Assembly (NCBI RefSeq): GCF_030053895.1
Contig: NZ_CP125781.1
Coordinates: 1,984,001-2,048,000 of the forward strand
Reading direction: 5' to 3'
Source: Trabulsiella odontotermitis
GTDB taxonomy: Bacteria; Pseudomonadota; Gammaproteobacteria; Enterobacterales; Enterobacteriaceae
Length of the DNA stretch: 64,000 nucleotides
Each line of letters starts with the position of its first letter. Positions within the stretch are counted from its first letter, which is position 1. The translations under genes were made by a program, and so were the position numbers. Positions 25,867 to 35,900 of this stretch are shown piece by piece. The notes under the pieces are model-generated. The model did no database searches, had not been told where the DNA came from, and was given only the letters and a program-made list of their open reading frames with translations.

Positions 25867-26964
25867 ATGTATAAGTTCCTGGTTGGCATTGCTCTGGTTC
25901 TGGTGGCGGGTTTCGCCCAGGCCGATCGCATTCGCGACCTCACCAGCGTACAGGGCGTGCGGGAAAACTCACTGATTGGCTATGGCCTGGTCGTGGGCCT
26001 TGACGGAACCGGCGACCAGACAACACAAACGCCGTTCACCACCCAGACGCTGAATAACATGTTGTCGCAGCTCGGCATTACCGTGCCGACGGGTACCAAC
26101 ATGCAGTTGAAAAACGTGGCGGCGGTGATGGTGACCGCCCAGTTCCCGGCGTTTGGTCGTCAGGGGCAAACCATTGATGTGGTGGTCTCTTCAATGGGGA
26201 ACGCCAAAAGCCTGCGCGGCGGTACGCTGCTGATGACGCCGCTGAAAGGGGTCGACAGTCAGGTGTATGCGCTGGCGCAGGGCAATATTCTGGTCGGCGG
26301 CGCGGGTGCGGCGGCGGGTGGCAGCAGCGTGCAGGTGAACCAGCTTAACGGTGGTCGCATCACCAACGGGGCAATCATCGAACGTGAACTGCCGACGCAG
26401 TTCGGCGCCGGAAACACCATCAATCTGCAACTGAATCAGGAAGATTTCGGTATGGCGCAGCAGATTGCCGATACGATTAACCGCCGTAGCAGCTACGGCA
26501 ACGCCACCGCGTTAGATTCGCGGACGGTGCAGATCCGTGCGCCGTCGGGCAACAGTAATCAGGTACGTCTGCTGGCGGATATCCAGAATCTGGAAGTCAA
26601 CGTCACGCCGCAGGAGGCGAAAGTCATTATTAACTCCCGTACCGGCTCTGTGGTAATGAACCGCGAAGTCACGCTGGATACCTGTGCGGTAGCGCAGGGC
26701 AACCTGTCAGTGACGGTGAATCGTCAGGCGCAGGTCAGCCAGCCGGATACGCCATTCGCCGGCGGTCAGACGGTGGTCACGCCACAGACGCAAATCGATC
26801 TGCGTCAGAGCGGTGGCGCATTGCAGAGCATTCGCTCCAGCGCCAGCCTGAACAATGTGGTGCGGGCGCTGAATGCGCTGGGGGCATCGCCTATCGAGCT
26901 GATGTCTATTCTGCAATCCATGCAAAGCGCAGGTTGCCTGCGTGCGAAAGTGGAAATCATCTGA
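25867..26964 (+). CDS. flgI: FlgI, flagellar P-ring protein
   Basis: FlgI assembles into the P ring in the peptidoglycan layer with help from FlgA. The 365-residue product has a Sec signal (MYKFLVGIALVLVAGFAQA, cleaved before DRIRDL) and the strongly conserved YGLVVGLDGTGDQTTQTPFT region. Two cysteines that form the stabilising disulphide in E. coli are visible, in LDTCAVAQ and SAGCLRAK. Its stop codon overlaps the flgJ start by one base. Confidence 0.97.
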   Translation: MYKFLVGIALVLVAGFAQADRIRDLTSVQGVRENSLIGYGLVVGLDGTGDQTTQTPFTTQTLNNMLSQLGITVPTGTNMQLKNVAAVMVTAQFPAFGRQGQTIDVVVSSMGNAKSLRGGTLLMTPLKGVDSQVYALAQGNILVGGAGAAAGGSSVQVNQLNGGRITNGAIIERELPTQFGAGNTINLQLNQEDFGMAQQIADTINRRSSYGNATALDSRTVQIRAPSGNSNQVRLLADIQNLEVNVTPQEAKVIINSRTGSVVMNREVTLDTCAVAQGNLSVTVNRQAQVSQPDTPFAGGQTVVTPQTQIDLRQSGGALQSIRSSASLNNVVRALNALGASPIELMSILQSMQSAGCLRAKVEII

Positions 26965-27914
26965 TGCTGAGCGACAGCAAATTACTGGCGAGCGCGGCGT
27001 GGGATGCGCAGTCGCTGAACGAACTGAAGGCCAAAGCGAGCCAGGATCCGGGCGCTAACCTGCGCCCGGTGGCGCGTCAGATGGAAGGGATGTTCGTACA
27101 GATGATGCTCAAGAGCATGCGTGAGGCGTTGCCGAAGGATGGTATTTTCAGCAGCGAGCAGACCCGCCTCTACACCAGTATGTACGATCAGCAGATTGCC
27201 CAGCAGATGACCGCCGGAAAAGGACTTGGGCTGGCGGACATGATGGTCAAACAGATGGAAGCCGCCCAGGGCGCGCCGGCGGAGAACAACGCCCAGGTGC
27301 CGATGAAGTTTGATATGCAGACCATTACCACCTACCAGAACGACACGTTGCGCCAGATGGTGCGCAACGCCATGCCAAAAGCCCCGGCAGAGAGCGACGT
27401 TGCGTTGCCCGGTGACAGCAAAGACTTCCTGGCGCAGCTGTCGCTTCCTGCGCGGCTGGCGAGTGAGCAGAGCGGTATTCCGCATCACCTGATTCTGGCG
27501 CAGGCGGCGCTGGAATCTGGCTGGGGGCAGCGGCAAATTCGTGGTGACAACGGCGCACCGAGCTTCAACCTGTTTGGCGTGAAAGCCTCGCCAGACTGGA
27601 AGGGCAAGGTCACGGAAATCACCACCACCGAATACGAAAACGGCGAAGCGAAGAAGGTGAAAGCCAAATTCCGCGTCTACAGCTCCTACCTTGAAGCGCT
27701 GTCTGATTACGTCGGGCTGCTGACCCGTAACCCGCGCTATGCGGCGGTGACCAGCGCGGCGACGGCGGAGCAGGGCGCGCAGGCGTTGCAGAACGCCGGG
27801 TACGCGACCGATCCTAATTATGCCCGCAAGCTGACCAGCATGATCCAGCAGTTGAAATCAATGGGCGAGAAAGTCAGCAAAGCCTACGGCAACGATCTCG
27901 AAAATCTGTTCTGA
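26964..27914 (+). CDS. flgJ: FlgJ, rod cap and peptidoglycan hydrolase
   Basis: FlgJ has an N-terminal rod-cap domain (VARQMEGMFVQMMLKSMREA, about residues 35-54) and a C-terminal glucosaminidase-type domain that opens the peptidoglycan for the rod. The catalytic Glu in ALESGWGQRQI is at residue 184, the position reported for Salmonella FlgJ. ATG 26964 overlaps the flgI stop and gives 316 residues. The open frame begins at 26934 inside flgI, but that is not the likely start. It ends the flgBCDEFGHIJ unit; flgK has its own promoter. Confidence 0.96.
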   Translation: MLSDSKLLASAAWDAQSLNELKAKASQDPGANLRPVARQMEGMFVQMMLKSMREALPKDGIFSSEQTRLYTSMYDQQIAQQMTAGKGLGLADMMVKQMEAAQGAPAENNAQVPMKFDMQTITTYQNDTLRQMVRNAMPKAPAESDVALPGDSKDFLAQLSLPARLASEQSGIPHHLILAQAALESGWGQRQIRGDNGAPSFNLFGVKASPDWKGKVTEITTTEYENGEAKKVKAKFRVYSSYLEALSDYVGLLTRNPRYAAVTSAATAEQGAQALQNAGYATDPNYARKLTSMIQQLKSMGEKVSKAYGNDLENLF

Positions 27915-27920
27915 AACGGC

Positions 27921-27947
27921 TCAAGTTCAGCGAACGCCTGCCGATAA
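27921..27947 (+). promoter_or_regulatory. Sigma-28 (FliA) promoter of flgKL
   Basis: TCAAGTTC (27921-27928) and a perfect -10 GCCGATAA (27940-27947) are separated by 11 bases, the FliA consensus. The site begins 7 bases after the flgJ stop and lies about 43 bases upstream of flgK, giving a late-class promoter for the junction proteins. Confidence 0.93.
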
Positions 27948-27989
27948 TCTTCGACAGGACCCGTGTCTGAGAGAATAAAAGGAACCACC

Positions 27990-29630
27990 ATGTCCAGCTT
28001 GATTAACAGCGCAATGAGTGGGCTGAGTGCAGCCCAGGCGGCACTGAACACCGTCAGTAACAACATCGCCAGTTATAACGTTGCGGGCTATACCCGCCAG
28101 ACTACCGTGCTCGGGCAGGCAAACAGCTCCCTGACGGCGGGGGGTTGGGTCGGCAACGGCGTGTACGTGGGCGGCGTTCAGCGTGAGTACAATGCGTTCA
28201 TCACCAATCAACTGCGCGCTGCGCAGACCCAGAGCAGCGGCCTGACCGCGCGCTATGAGCAGATGTCGAAAATCAATGACATGCTCTCGGACACCACTAA
28301 CTCATTGTCTGCAACGCTGCAGGATTTTTTCGCCACCCTGCAAACGCTGGTCAGTAACGCCGAAGATCCGGCAGCACGTCAGGCACTGCTTGGCAAAGCC
28401 GGCGGCCTGGTGAACCAGTTCAAGGTGACTGATCAGTATCTGCGCGACCAGGACAAACAGGTTAACCTGTCAATCTCCTCAAGCGTTGACCAGATCAACA
28501 GCTACGCGCAACAGATTGCCGACCTGAACGAAAAAATTACCAAGATGACTGGCGTTGGCGCCGGGGCATCGCCTAACGATCTGCTCGACCAGCGCGATCA
28601 ACTGGTCAGTGAACTGAACCAGATTGTCGGCGTGGAAGTGACCCAGCAGGACGGCGGCACCTATAACGTCACCATGGCTAACGGTTACAACCTGGTACAG
28701 GGCAGCAAAGCCAATCAACTGGCGGCGGTACAGAGTAAAGCCGATCCGTCGCGCATCACCGTGGCGTATGTGGATGATGTGGCGGGCAACGTTGAAATCC
28801 CGGAAAAACTGCTGACCAACGGTTCGCTCGGCGGCCTGCTGACGTTCCGTTCACAGGATCTCGACCAGACGCGCAACACCCTTAACCAGATGGCGCTGGT
28901 GTTCGCCGATTCCTTCAACCAGCAGCACCGTCAGGGCGTTGACGCCAACGGCGATACCAACGTGGATTTCTTTAACTTCGGTGGCTCTTCGGTCGTTTCA
29001 AACGCCAAAAACACCGGCACGTCGGCACTGACCTCGACCATCACCGACAGCAGCCAGGTGCAGGCGACAAACTACAAAGTGGTGTTCGACGGCACTGACT
29101 GGCAGGTTACCCGCCTGGCAGATAACACCACTTTCACGGCGACGGTGACCGGCGGCAAGATGAGCTTCGACGGTCTGGAAATCGACGTGACCGGTACGCC
29201 GAACGCCAAAGACAGCTTCACGGTGAAACCAGTCAACGATGTGATCGTCAACATGGAACTGGCTATTACCAACGAATCGCAGATCGCGATGGGGGCGAAC
29301 GACGCCGATAATGGTGAAAGCGATAACCGTAACGGTAAAGCGCTGCTCGACCTGCAAAACCAGAAGCTGGTGGGCGGCACGAAAACCTTTAACGATGCCT
29401 ATGCGACCATCGTCAGTGATGTCGGTAACCGTACTGCGTCACTGAAAGTCAGCACCACCACGCAGGGCAATGTGGTGACTCAGTTGACGAAACAACAGCA
29501 ATCCATTTCCGGGGTTAACCTGGATGAAGAGTACGGCAACCTGCAACTGTACCAGCAATATTACCTGGCGAACGCCCAGGTGCTGCAGACCGCCAATACG
29601 CTGTTTGATGCCCTGATCAACATTCGCTAA
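27990..29630 (+). CDS. flgK: FlgK (HAP1), hook-filament junction protein
   Basis: FlgK is the first hook-filament junction protein and is exported late with FlgN as chaperone. The 546-residue product (E. coli 547) has the N-terminal SSLINSAMSGLSAAQAALNT and NTVSNNIASYNVAGYTRQT motifs, and the C-terminal coiled coil ends QVLQTANTLFDALINIR, the chaperone-binding end. ATG 27990, with AAAGGAA upstream, is chosen over an in-frame codon at 27963. flgL follows after 14 bases. Confidence 0.97.
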   Translation: MSSLINSAMSGLSAAQAALNTVSNNIASYNVAGYTRQTTVLGQANSSLTAGGWVGNGVYVGGVQREYNAFITNQLRAAQTQSSGLTARYEQMSKINDMLSDTTNSLSATLQDFFATLQTLVSNAEDPAARQALLGKAGGLVNQFKVTDQYLRDQDKQVNLSISSSVDQINSYAQQIADLNEKITKMTGVGAGASPNDLLDQRDQLVSELNQIVGVEVTQQDGGTYNVTMANGYNLVQGSKANQLAAVQSKADPSRITVAYVDDVAGNVEIPEKLLTNGSLGGLLTFRSQDLDQTRNTLNQMALVFADSFNQQHRQGVDANGDTNVDFFNFGGSSVVSNAKNTGTSALTSTITDSSQVQATNYKVVFDGTDWQVTRLADNTTFTATVTGGKMSFDGLEIDVTGTPNAKDSFTVKPVNDVIVNMELAITNESQIAMGANDADNGESDNRNGKALLDLQNQKLVGGTKTFNDAYATIVSDVGNRTASLKVSTTTQGNVVTQLTKQQQSISGVNLDEEYGNLQLYQQYYLANAQVLQTANTLFDALINIR

Positions 29631-29644
29631 GGAGACAGCCAACA

Positions 29645-30580
29645 ATGCGTGTAAGTACGTTAATGATGTACCAGCAGAACATGCGTGGTATTACCGACTC
29701 GCAGTCTCGCTGGCTGGGCTATGGCGAACAGATGTCTACCGGCAAGCGCGTGAATCGCCCGTCTGACGACCCGATTGCCGCATCACAGGCCGTTGTGCTG
29801 GCACAGGCGCAGGCGCAGAACAGCCAGTTCGCCACCGCACGTTCGTTTGCGACGCAGCGCGTTTCGCAGGAAGAGAACGTGATGAGCCAGGTGACACTGT
29901 CGATTACCTCCGCGCAGGAAACCCTTGTTGCGGCCAGTAACGGTACTCTGAGCGACGATGACCGTGCCTCGTATGCAGCTCAATTGCAGGGCGTTCGCGA
30001 CCAGTTGATGAACCTGGCCAACAGCCAGGATGGTAACGGTCGTTATATGTTCGCTGGTTATCAGACTGACACGGCTCCGTTCGCCGCTGACGGCACGTAT
30101 GTCGGTGGGACGGTGAACGTCGAACAGCAGGTGGATTACTCCCGCAGCATGGTCATTGGCCATACCGGCGACAAAATTTTTGACCACCTGACCAGCAACG
30201 CGACGCCGGGCACGGACAGTAACGTATTTGTGATGCTCGACACCGCCATTGCCGCGCTGAAAACCCCGGTAGAAGGTGATGATACGGCGGCAGCGGCAGC
30301 ACAGGCAGTAGTGAATAAATCCGCGGACGGACTGAAAAACTCACTCAATAACGTCGTAACCGTTCGTTCTGAACTGGGGACCCAGCTTGTCGAACTGGGT
30401 AAACTCGACGATTTGGGTGATGACCGGGCATTGAGTCAGACGCAGCAAATGAGCGATCTGATCGATGTAGACTGGAACGCCACGATCTCTAACTATGTCA
30501 TGCAGCAGGCGGCTCTCCAGGCGTCGTACAAAGCGTTTAGCGACATGCAAGGAATGTCGTTGTTCCAGCTGAACAGCTAA
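29645..30580 (+). CDS. flgL: FlgL (HAP3), hook-filament junction protein
   Basis: FlgL connects FlgK to the flagellin filament. The 311-residue product (E. coli 317) shows flagellin-like helical ends: MRVSTLMMYQQNMRGITDSQ at the N-terminus with MSTGKRVNRPSDDPIAA shortly after, and the C-terminal ALQASYKAFSDMQGMSLFQL. Late class expression comes from the sigma-28 promoter upstream of flgK and from flgB readthrough. A strong terminator lies 43 bases downstream. Confidence 0.97.
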   Translation: MRVSTLMMYQQNMRGITDSQSRWLGYGEQMSTGKRVNRPSDDPIAASQAVVLAQAQAQNSQFATARSFATQRVSQEENVMSQVTLSITSAQETLVAASNGTLSDDDRASYAAQLQGVRDQLMNLANSQDGNGRYMFAGYQTDTAPFAADGTYVGGTVNVEQQVDYSRSMVIGHTGDKIFDHLTSNATPGTDSNVFVMLDTAIAALKTPVEGDDTAAAAAQAVVNKSADGLKNSLNNVVTVRSELGTQLVELGKLDDLGDDRALSQTQQMSDLIDVDWNATISNYVMQQAALQASYKAFSDMQGMSLFQLNS

Positions 30581-30658
30581 ACGCTTTGCCTCTTAGCATG
30601 TCCTGAAACCGGCATGTTTTCTCAGCCCGCTCCCCTCACCCCGGAGCGGGCTTTTTTT
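30581..30658 (+). ncRNA. flgL 3' UTR, candidate FlgO-type small RNA
   Basis: In E. coli a sigma-28-dependent Hfq-bound sRNA named FlgO derives from the flgL 3' UTR. Here the equivalent 3' UTR of about 75 bases ends in a strong terminator with a long T tract, the typical 3' end of an Hfq-binding RNA. The position is the main evidence; I cannot compare sequences or show processing. Confidence 0.35.
30624..30658 (+). terminator. Intrinsic terminator of the flgKL transcript
   Basis: AGCCCGCTCC (30624-30633) pairs perfectly with GGAGCGGGCT (30643-30652) and seven T residues follow. The T run touches the stop codon of the leftward MFS gene. Confidence 0.93.
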
Positions 30659-31859
30659 AACGTGATGCCTGCGACGCTGATGTCCGCGGGGATCTGTCGG
30701 TCAGGCGAATCAACAGCGCAATTGCCCCGGTTGCGGTCGCCAGCATGACCACGCCCGGCCATCCGGCCATCGCGTACAACTGGCTGCCCAGCGCCGAGCC
30801 GGACGCCATCCCGATAAACACCACCGTAAACAGCAGCGCATTAAGACGGCCCCGCGCCTGCGGCTCCAGACCATACACCAGATTCTGGTGCGCCACTAAG
30901 CTTGACTGCAAACCGAGGTCAAAGCCAATGGCAGAGAGGGCAATCAGCACCAGCTGGCCTTCGGCTGGCAATGCGGGCAGGACAAACATCAGTGCGAAGG
31001 AGAAGGTGACCAGCGCCGCGCCCAGTTGCGTCACCCGTGCGGCGCCGACTTTGTCCGCCAGTCCTCCGGCGAGCGGTGCGGCAAGCGCGCCAGCGGCGCC
31101 AGCAATCCCATAACCGCCTGCCACCGCGCTGCCCAGTTGGAAATGCTCAAGCAACATGACTGCCAGTGTCGACCAGAAGGCGCTGAAGGCGACCGACAAA
31201 AAGCCCTGCGCCAGCGCCGCGCGGCGCAGTTCAGGATAGCGGCGCCACAGGTGTGCCATCGATTTCATCAACGCCGGATAGCTGAGCGTCGAGTGGATGG
31301 CGAAACGCGGCAGGGCAAACCACAGCAGCACGCCCATCGCCGCGATGCTGACCGCGGCGGCCTGATACATCTCCCGCCAGCCAAAGGCAGCACCAACCAG
31401 CCCGCTGACGGTCCGCGACAGCAGAATGCCGAGCAGCAGGCCGGTCATCACCGTACCGACCGTTTTCCCCTGTTTCCCGGCGGGCGACAAAATGGCAGCC
31501 GCGGGGACGATATCCTGCGCCATCGTTGCCATCATGCCTGTCAGCAGGCTGAAGACCAGTAGCGTATGCAGCCCGCTGGACAGACTGCAGAGAAACAGCA
31601 GCAGCGCCAGCAGCGCGCTTTTGCCGACAATCAGTGTGCGCCGATCGTGACGGTCGCCCAACGGCAGCAGAAACAGAATGCCGAGCGCGTAACCGGCTTG
31701 CGTTAGTGTAGGTACCAGCCCCATGCCTTCGACGCTGAGGTGCAGATCGCGCCCCATCAACGGCAGCAATGGCTGGGCATAATAGATCGCGGCGACGCTG
31801 AAACCGGCGCCCAGCGCGAGTATAAAAATAACCCAGTTGGGTCTGAAAGCCTTTGTCAT
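30657..31859 (-). CDS. MFS transporter, DHA1-like (substrate unknown)
   Basis: The 400-residue hydrophobic protein has about twelve membrane segments. The MFS signature after segment 2 reads GDRHDRRTLI, and segment 5 carries a glycine-rich TGLLLGILLSRTVSG. It resembles drug:proton antiporters and sugar-efflux relatives of the DHA1 group, but I do not recognise a specific member. It is divergent from a LysR regulator, the classic layout for a regulator controlling its neighbour. E. coli K-12 and Salmonella, as I recall them, have rne directly after flgL, so this pair is an accessory insertion. Codon use looks like the neighbours. Confidence 0.88.
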   Translation of the reverse strand: MTKAFRPNWVIFILALGAGFSVAAIYYAQPLLPLMGRDLHLSVEGMGLVPTLTQAGYALGILFLLPLGDRHDRRTLIVGKSALLALLLFLCSLSSGLHTLLVFSLLTGMMATMAQDIVPAAAILSPAGKQGKTVGTVMTGLLLGILLSRTVSGLVGAAFGWREMYQAAAVSIAAMGVLLWFALPRFAIHSTLSYPALMKSMAHLWRRYPELRRAALAQGFLSVAFSAFWSTLAVMLLEHFQLGSAVAGGYGIAGAAGALAAPLAGGLADKVGAARVTQLGAALVTFSFALMFVLPALPAEGQLVLIALSAIGFDLGLQSSLVAHQNLVYGLEPQARGRLNALLFTVVFIGMASGSALGSQLYAMAGWPGVVMLATATGAIALLIRLTDRSPRTSASQASR

Positions 31860-31968
31860 GATGATGTCCTCGTAAACGGTATGGCGCTATTTTTGCCGGT
31901 TTACGGTTGGCACTGTAGCAGGAGCGGTGGTAAAACAGTTATACGTAATGCGTATGGCTAACTGATAA
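31860..31968. promoter_or_regulatory. Divergent promoter region of the MFS and LysR genes
   Basis: The 109-base interval contains a short inverted motif around ATACGTAATGCGTAT (31941-31955), with ATACG and CGTAT as arms. It lies just upstream of the LysR start, where a T-N11-A type LysR site would be expected. The assignment as an autoregulatory operator is inference. Confidence 0.45.
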
Positions 31969-32901
31969 ATGATAAAGAATGAACGTATAGATCGCGTTGA
32001 ACTGATGCGCACTTTTATCCGCATTGTGGAAGCCGGGTCGCTGTCGGCCGCCGCGAGGCAACTGGAGACCACTCAGGCCACCATCAGCCGCCGTCTGCAA
32101 TCGCTGGAGACGTTGCTGGGAGCAAAGCTCATCCTTCGTACCACTCATGCGATGAAACTGACGGATGACGGCGAACGTTGTTATCAGCACGCCCGAAACG
32201 TGATTGATGCCTGGCTGGCGCTGGAGGACGATCTGCAGGTCGCGGAAGACGAACCCGTCGGCATACTGAAAGTGCGCGCGCCGCATGCTTTCGGGCAACA
32301 GCAACTGCTCGCGCCGCTGGTGTCGTTTCTGCATAAATATCCGCAACTCTCTGTGGAATGGATGCTTAACGATAAATCGGTCGATTTTCTCAGCGATAAC
32401 ATTGACTGCGCTATTCGCGTCGGGGCGGAAGTCGATCCCGCGACCGTGTCCGTTTTACTGGCGGAAGTGCCACGCAGCATGGTGGTAACGCCTGCGCTTT
32501 TGTCCCGCTATCCGGCAATCACTACACCAGAGCAGCTTTCCGCGCTGCCGTGGGTAGCCATCAATACGTTTTATCAGCACGATGTGACGCTTCAGCAGGC
32601 GACGGGGGAAAGTTGTACGGTAGATATCGTTCCCCGCCTGAGCACCGACAGTATTTACGTTGCGCGCAATACGGCGCTGGCGGACACCGGTGTGGTCATT
32701 ATTTCCAGCTGGATGGTGGAAGAAGATTTGCGGGCAGGGCGGCTGGTAGAGATTTTACCGCAGTGGCGGGCAGCCCCGTTGCCGGTACATCTGGTTTATC
32801 CCTGGGCGCGCTATTACCCGACACGACTGCGGCGCTTTCTTGACCTGATGCGTGAGGTGATGCCGCAAATTGCGGGGATGCGACGCCCGGAAGCAGAATA
32901 A
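31969..32901 (+). CDS. LysR-family transcriptional regulator
   Basis: The 310-residue protein has the LysR winged helix-turn-helix at about residues 12-70 (RTFIRIVEAGSLSAAARQLE, then TQATISRRLQSLETLLG) and a C-terminal substrate-binding domain typical of the CrgA/DmlR-like subgroup (DCAIRVG). The substrate is unknown. It is divergent from the MFS gene, its most likely target. The ORF start ATG 31969 lacks a strong ribosome-binding site; ATG 31981 or 32005 in frame could also serve. A bidirectional terminator shared with rne follows. Confidence 0.9.
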   Translation: MIKNERIDRVELMRTFIRIVEAGSLSAAARQLETTQATISRRLQSLETLLGAKLILRTTHAMKLTDDGERCYQHARNVIDAWLALEDDLQVAEDEPVGILKVRAPHAFGQQQLLAPLVSFLHKYPQLSVEWMLNDKSVDFLSDNIDCAIRVGAEVDPATVSVLLAEVPRSMVVTPALLSRYPAITTPEQLSALPWVAINTFYQHDVTLQQATGESCTVDIVPRLSTDSIYVARNTALADTGVVIISSWMVEEDLRAGRLVEILPQWRAAPLPVHLVYPWARYYPTRLRRFLDLMREVMPQIAGMRRPEAE

Positions 32902-32931
32902 AAAAAGCCGACCTGAAGGGTCGGCTTTTTC
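32899..32931. terminator. Bidirectional terminator between the LysR gene and rne
   Basis: GCCGACC (32907-32913) and GGTCGGC (32919-32925) form the stem, with A6 before and T5 after, so it works in both directions for these convergent genes. Confidence 0.9.
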
Positions 32932-32942
32932 GTGCTTAGCGC

Positions 32943-35900
32943 TTACTCAGTCGGCTGCGGACGTGTTGGACCGGACTGTGCCTGGTGCGTCGCACTGTGA
33001 CCGCCAGCGGCCCCTTTACCTTCGAAAGCAAAGGACGGACGAACCCAGTCGCTGTGACGCGGCGGTTCCGGCGTATATTCCGGAGCCGGGGCACGGGTCA
33101 TCGGCGCGGTGGCGTGATGATTGTCAGCAGGCGCGGTTTGTTCGGTTACCACTGCGGCAGGTTTTACCTCTTCAACAGGCTCGACCGGCGCGGTGACAAC
33201 AGGTTCAGTAACCGGCTCAGCCACGACTGGCTCAGCGGCAGCTTCAACCGGCGCTTCTTCAACCGGCGCTTCGTTGGTGACGTCAGCAGATTCCACCGCG
33301 GCTTCGACTTCAGCAGCCACTTCTTCAGCGACCACGTCGTCTTCTGCTGCGATCAGGTGCGGCTGCTCGGTCACCGGCGCGGCAATGACGTCAGGATGAG
33401 TGGTTTCAACCACCGGCTCCTGCGGCTCGCTTACCACTGGCTGCGGTTCAACCACTACCGGCTGTTCTTCCGGCGTTAACGCGGTATCTGCCACAACAGC
33501 GGCAACGTCAGGCTGAACATCGGTGATAACCGGCGCGGCCTGCTGCGTTTCTTCCTGCTCGATTTGCTCATCAGCCGGACGGGCAACCGGGTAGCGGATC
33601 CACACTTTACCGGAAGCCATTTCTGGCGAGGCGCAGGCCACGGTCAGCGGCATCGGCGACTGCAGTGGGTAACGCTCGTCACGGTAACGACGGCGGCGCT
33701 GGCCGCTGACGCGCAGGTGACGCGGTGAACGGCGTGAACGGCGCGGCATACCGGCGGTATCACGCGCTTCAGCGTTGTCGTCCTGCTCAACTGGCGTTTC
33801 AATCACCGCTGGCAGATCGATTTTCGCCAGTTCAGTGCGCTGCGCAGTGACGACCGGCTGCGGCTGCTCGGTGATGTCATCGGCAATTGCAGCAGCGGCT
33901 TCCTGCTCGGCGGAGAGGATGCGGACTTTTTGCGTCAACTGGCGCGGCTTACGGCGCGGCATGACCTGAACGCGTTCTTCCTGTTCGGTCTCCTGCACTG
34001 CTGGCTGTTCGTCACGGCTCTGCGCTTTGGCTTCCTGCTGTGCCTGGCGTTTGTCGTCGTTGTTACGACGGCGGTTACGCTCACGACGCGGTTGCTGTGG
34101 CTGCTCGTCACGGTTCTGCGCTTTTTCCGTTTCATCAACCGTCGTTTGCTGACGGGCTTCACGCGTTTCGGCGTTCTGCTGCTGTTTTTCGCGACGGTTA
34201 CGGCGGTTCTCTTCACGACCCTCGCCGTTGTCATTGCGGTTGTCACGGCGATCATTACGGTCGCGACGGTTGTTCTGACGTGATTTACGACGATCCTGCT
34301 GACGCTCAGGTTTCTCTTCTTTCTTCACCGGCGCCGGTTCAGCTTCCTGCGGCGCTTCGCTGCCGGCAAAAAGATTTTTCAGCGCGCCGAAGAAGCGAGA
34401 CACCAGACCCGGTTCTGCCGGCGAGGCAGGGGCTTTTGGCGCTGCCGGGGCGGCAGCTTTCGCCGCGGGTGCCGCGGTTTCGGCTGGCGGCGCCGGCGGA
34501 ACATCAGGCATCGCGAAGGTCGCCAGAGCAGGCTGCTCTGGGCGCTTACGCTCAGCCGGTTCTTCTTCCGACGGCATCGCCATCTCTTCTTCGTGCAGTT
34601 TCGGCAGCAGATAACTCAGGGTTGGCGTTTCTTCGCCTTTACGTACGCGCAGCACGGAGTAGTGCGGCGTTTCCATTTGATCGTTCGGCACGATAATGCA
34701 GCGTACGCCGCCCTGACGGGCTTCAATGGCGCTTACGGCGCTACGTTTTTCGTTCAGCAGGTAGGACGCAATCGGCACAGGGACAATCGCATGCACTTCC
34801 TGGGTGTTCTCTTTCAGCGCTTCTTCTTCAATCAGACGCAGGATAGAGAGCGACAGGGATTCGTTATCACGGACGGTGCCGGTGCCGCTACAGCGCGGGC
34901 AGACGTGATGGCTGGATTCACCCAGCGACGGGCTCAGACGCTGACGGGACATTTCCAGCAGGCCGAAGCGCGAAATATGGCTGATCTGAATGCGGGCCCG
35001 GTCCTGACGCACCGCTTCACGCAGACGGTTTTCAACCGCGCGCTGGTGGCGTACCGGGGTCATATCGATAAAGTCGATAACGATCAGGCCGCCAAGGTCA
35101 CGCAGACGCAACTGACGTGCGATTTCGTCTGCCGCTTCCAGGTTGGTGTTAAACGCCGTCTCTTCGATGTCGCCGCCGCGGGTCGCGCGGGCGGAGTTGA
35201 TATCAATTGCGGTTAACGCTTCGGTGGAGTCGATAACGATAGAACCACCGGACGGCAGACGCACTTCACGCTGGAATGCGGATTCGATCTGCGATTCAAT
35301 CTGGTAGTGGCTGAACAGCGGAATTTCACCGGTGTACAGTTTGATTTTGCTGCTGAAATCCGGACGACCCAGTGCCGCGATGTGCTGGCGCGCCAGCTCA
35401 AGCACTTTCGGGTTATCAATCAGGATTTCGCCGATGTCCTGGCGCAGATAGTCACGGAAGGCGCGAACGATAACGTTGCTTTCCTGATGGATCAGGAACG
35501 GCGCCGGGCGGCTTTCTGCGGCTTTCTGGATAGCTTCCCAGTGCTTCAGACGGAAGCTCAGATCCCACTGCAACGCTTCGGCGGATTTACCCACCCCGGC
35601 GGTACGCACGATAAGACCCATGCCGTCCGGCAGTTCAAGGCTGGACAGCGCTTCTTTCAGTTCGGTACGGTCATCACCTTCGATACGGCGTGAAATGCCA
35701 CCCGCACGCGGGTTATTCGGCATCAGCACCAGATAACTCCCCGCCAGGCTAATAAAGGTCGTTAATGCAGCGCCTTTATTACCACGTTCTTCTTTATCAA
35801 TCTGAACGATAACTTCCTGACCTTCGCGCAGAACATCTTTGATGTTGGGGCGGCCATGAGCGTTATAGCTGGCGGGAAAATACTCGCGGGCGATTTCTTT

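Noticed and set aside
27934..27955. Weak terminator after flgJ
   Set aside because: The apparent stem was short, and the sequence is better explained as the sigma-28 promoter of flgK.
34040..34696. Open frame of 218 codons antisense to rne
   Set aside because: It lies opposite the Arg/Pro-rich low-complexity tail of rne, has no ribosome-binding site or family resemblance, and is explained by biased codon use on the coding strand.
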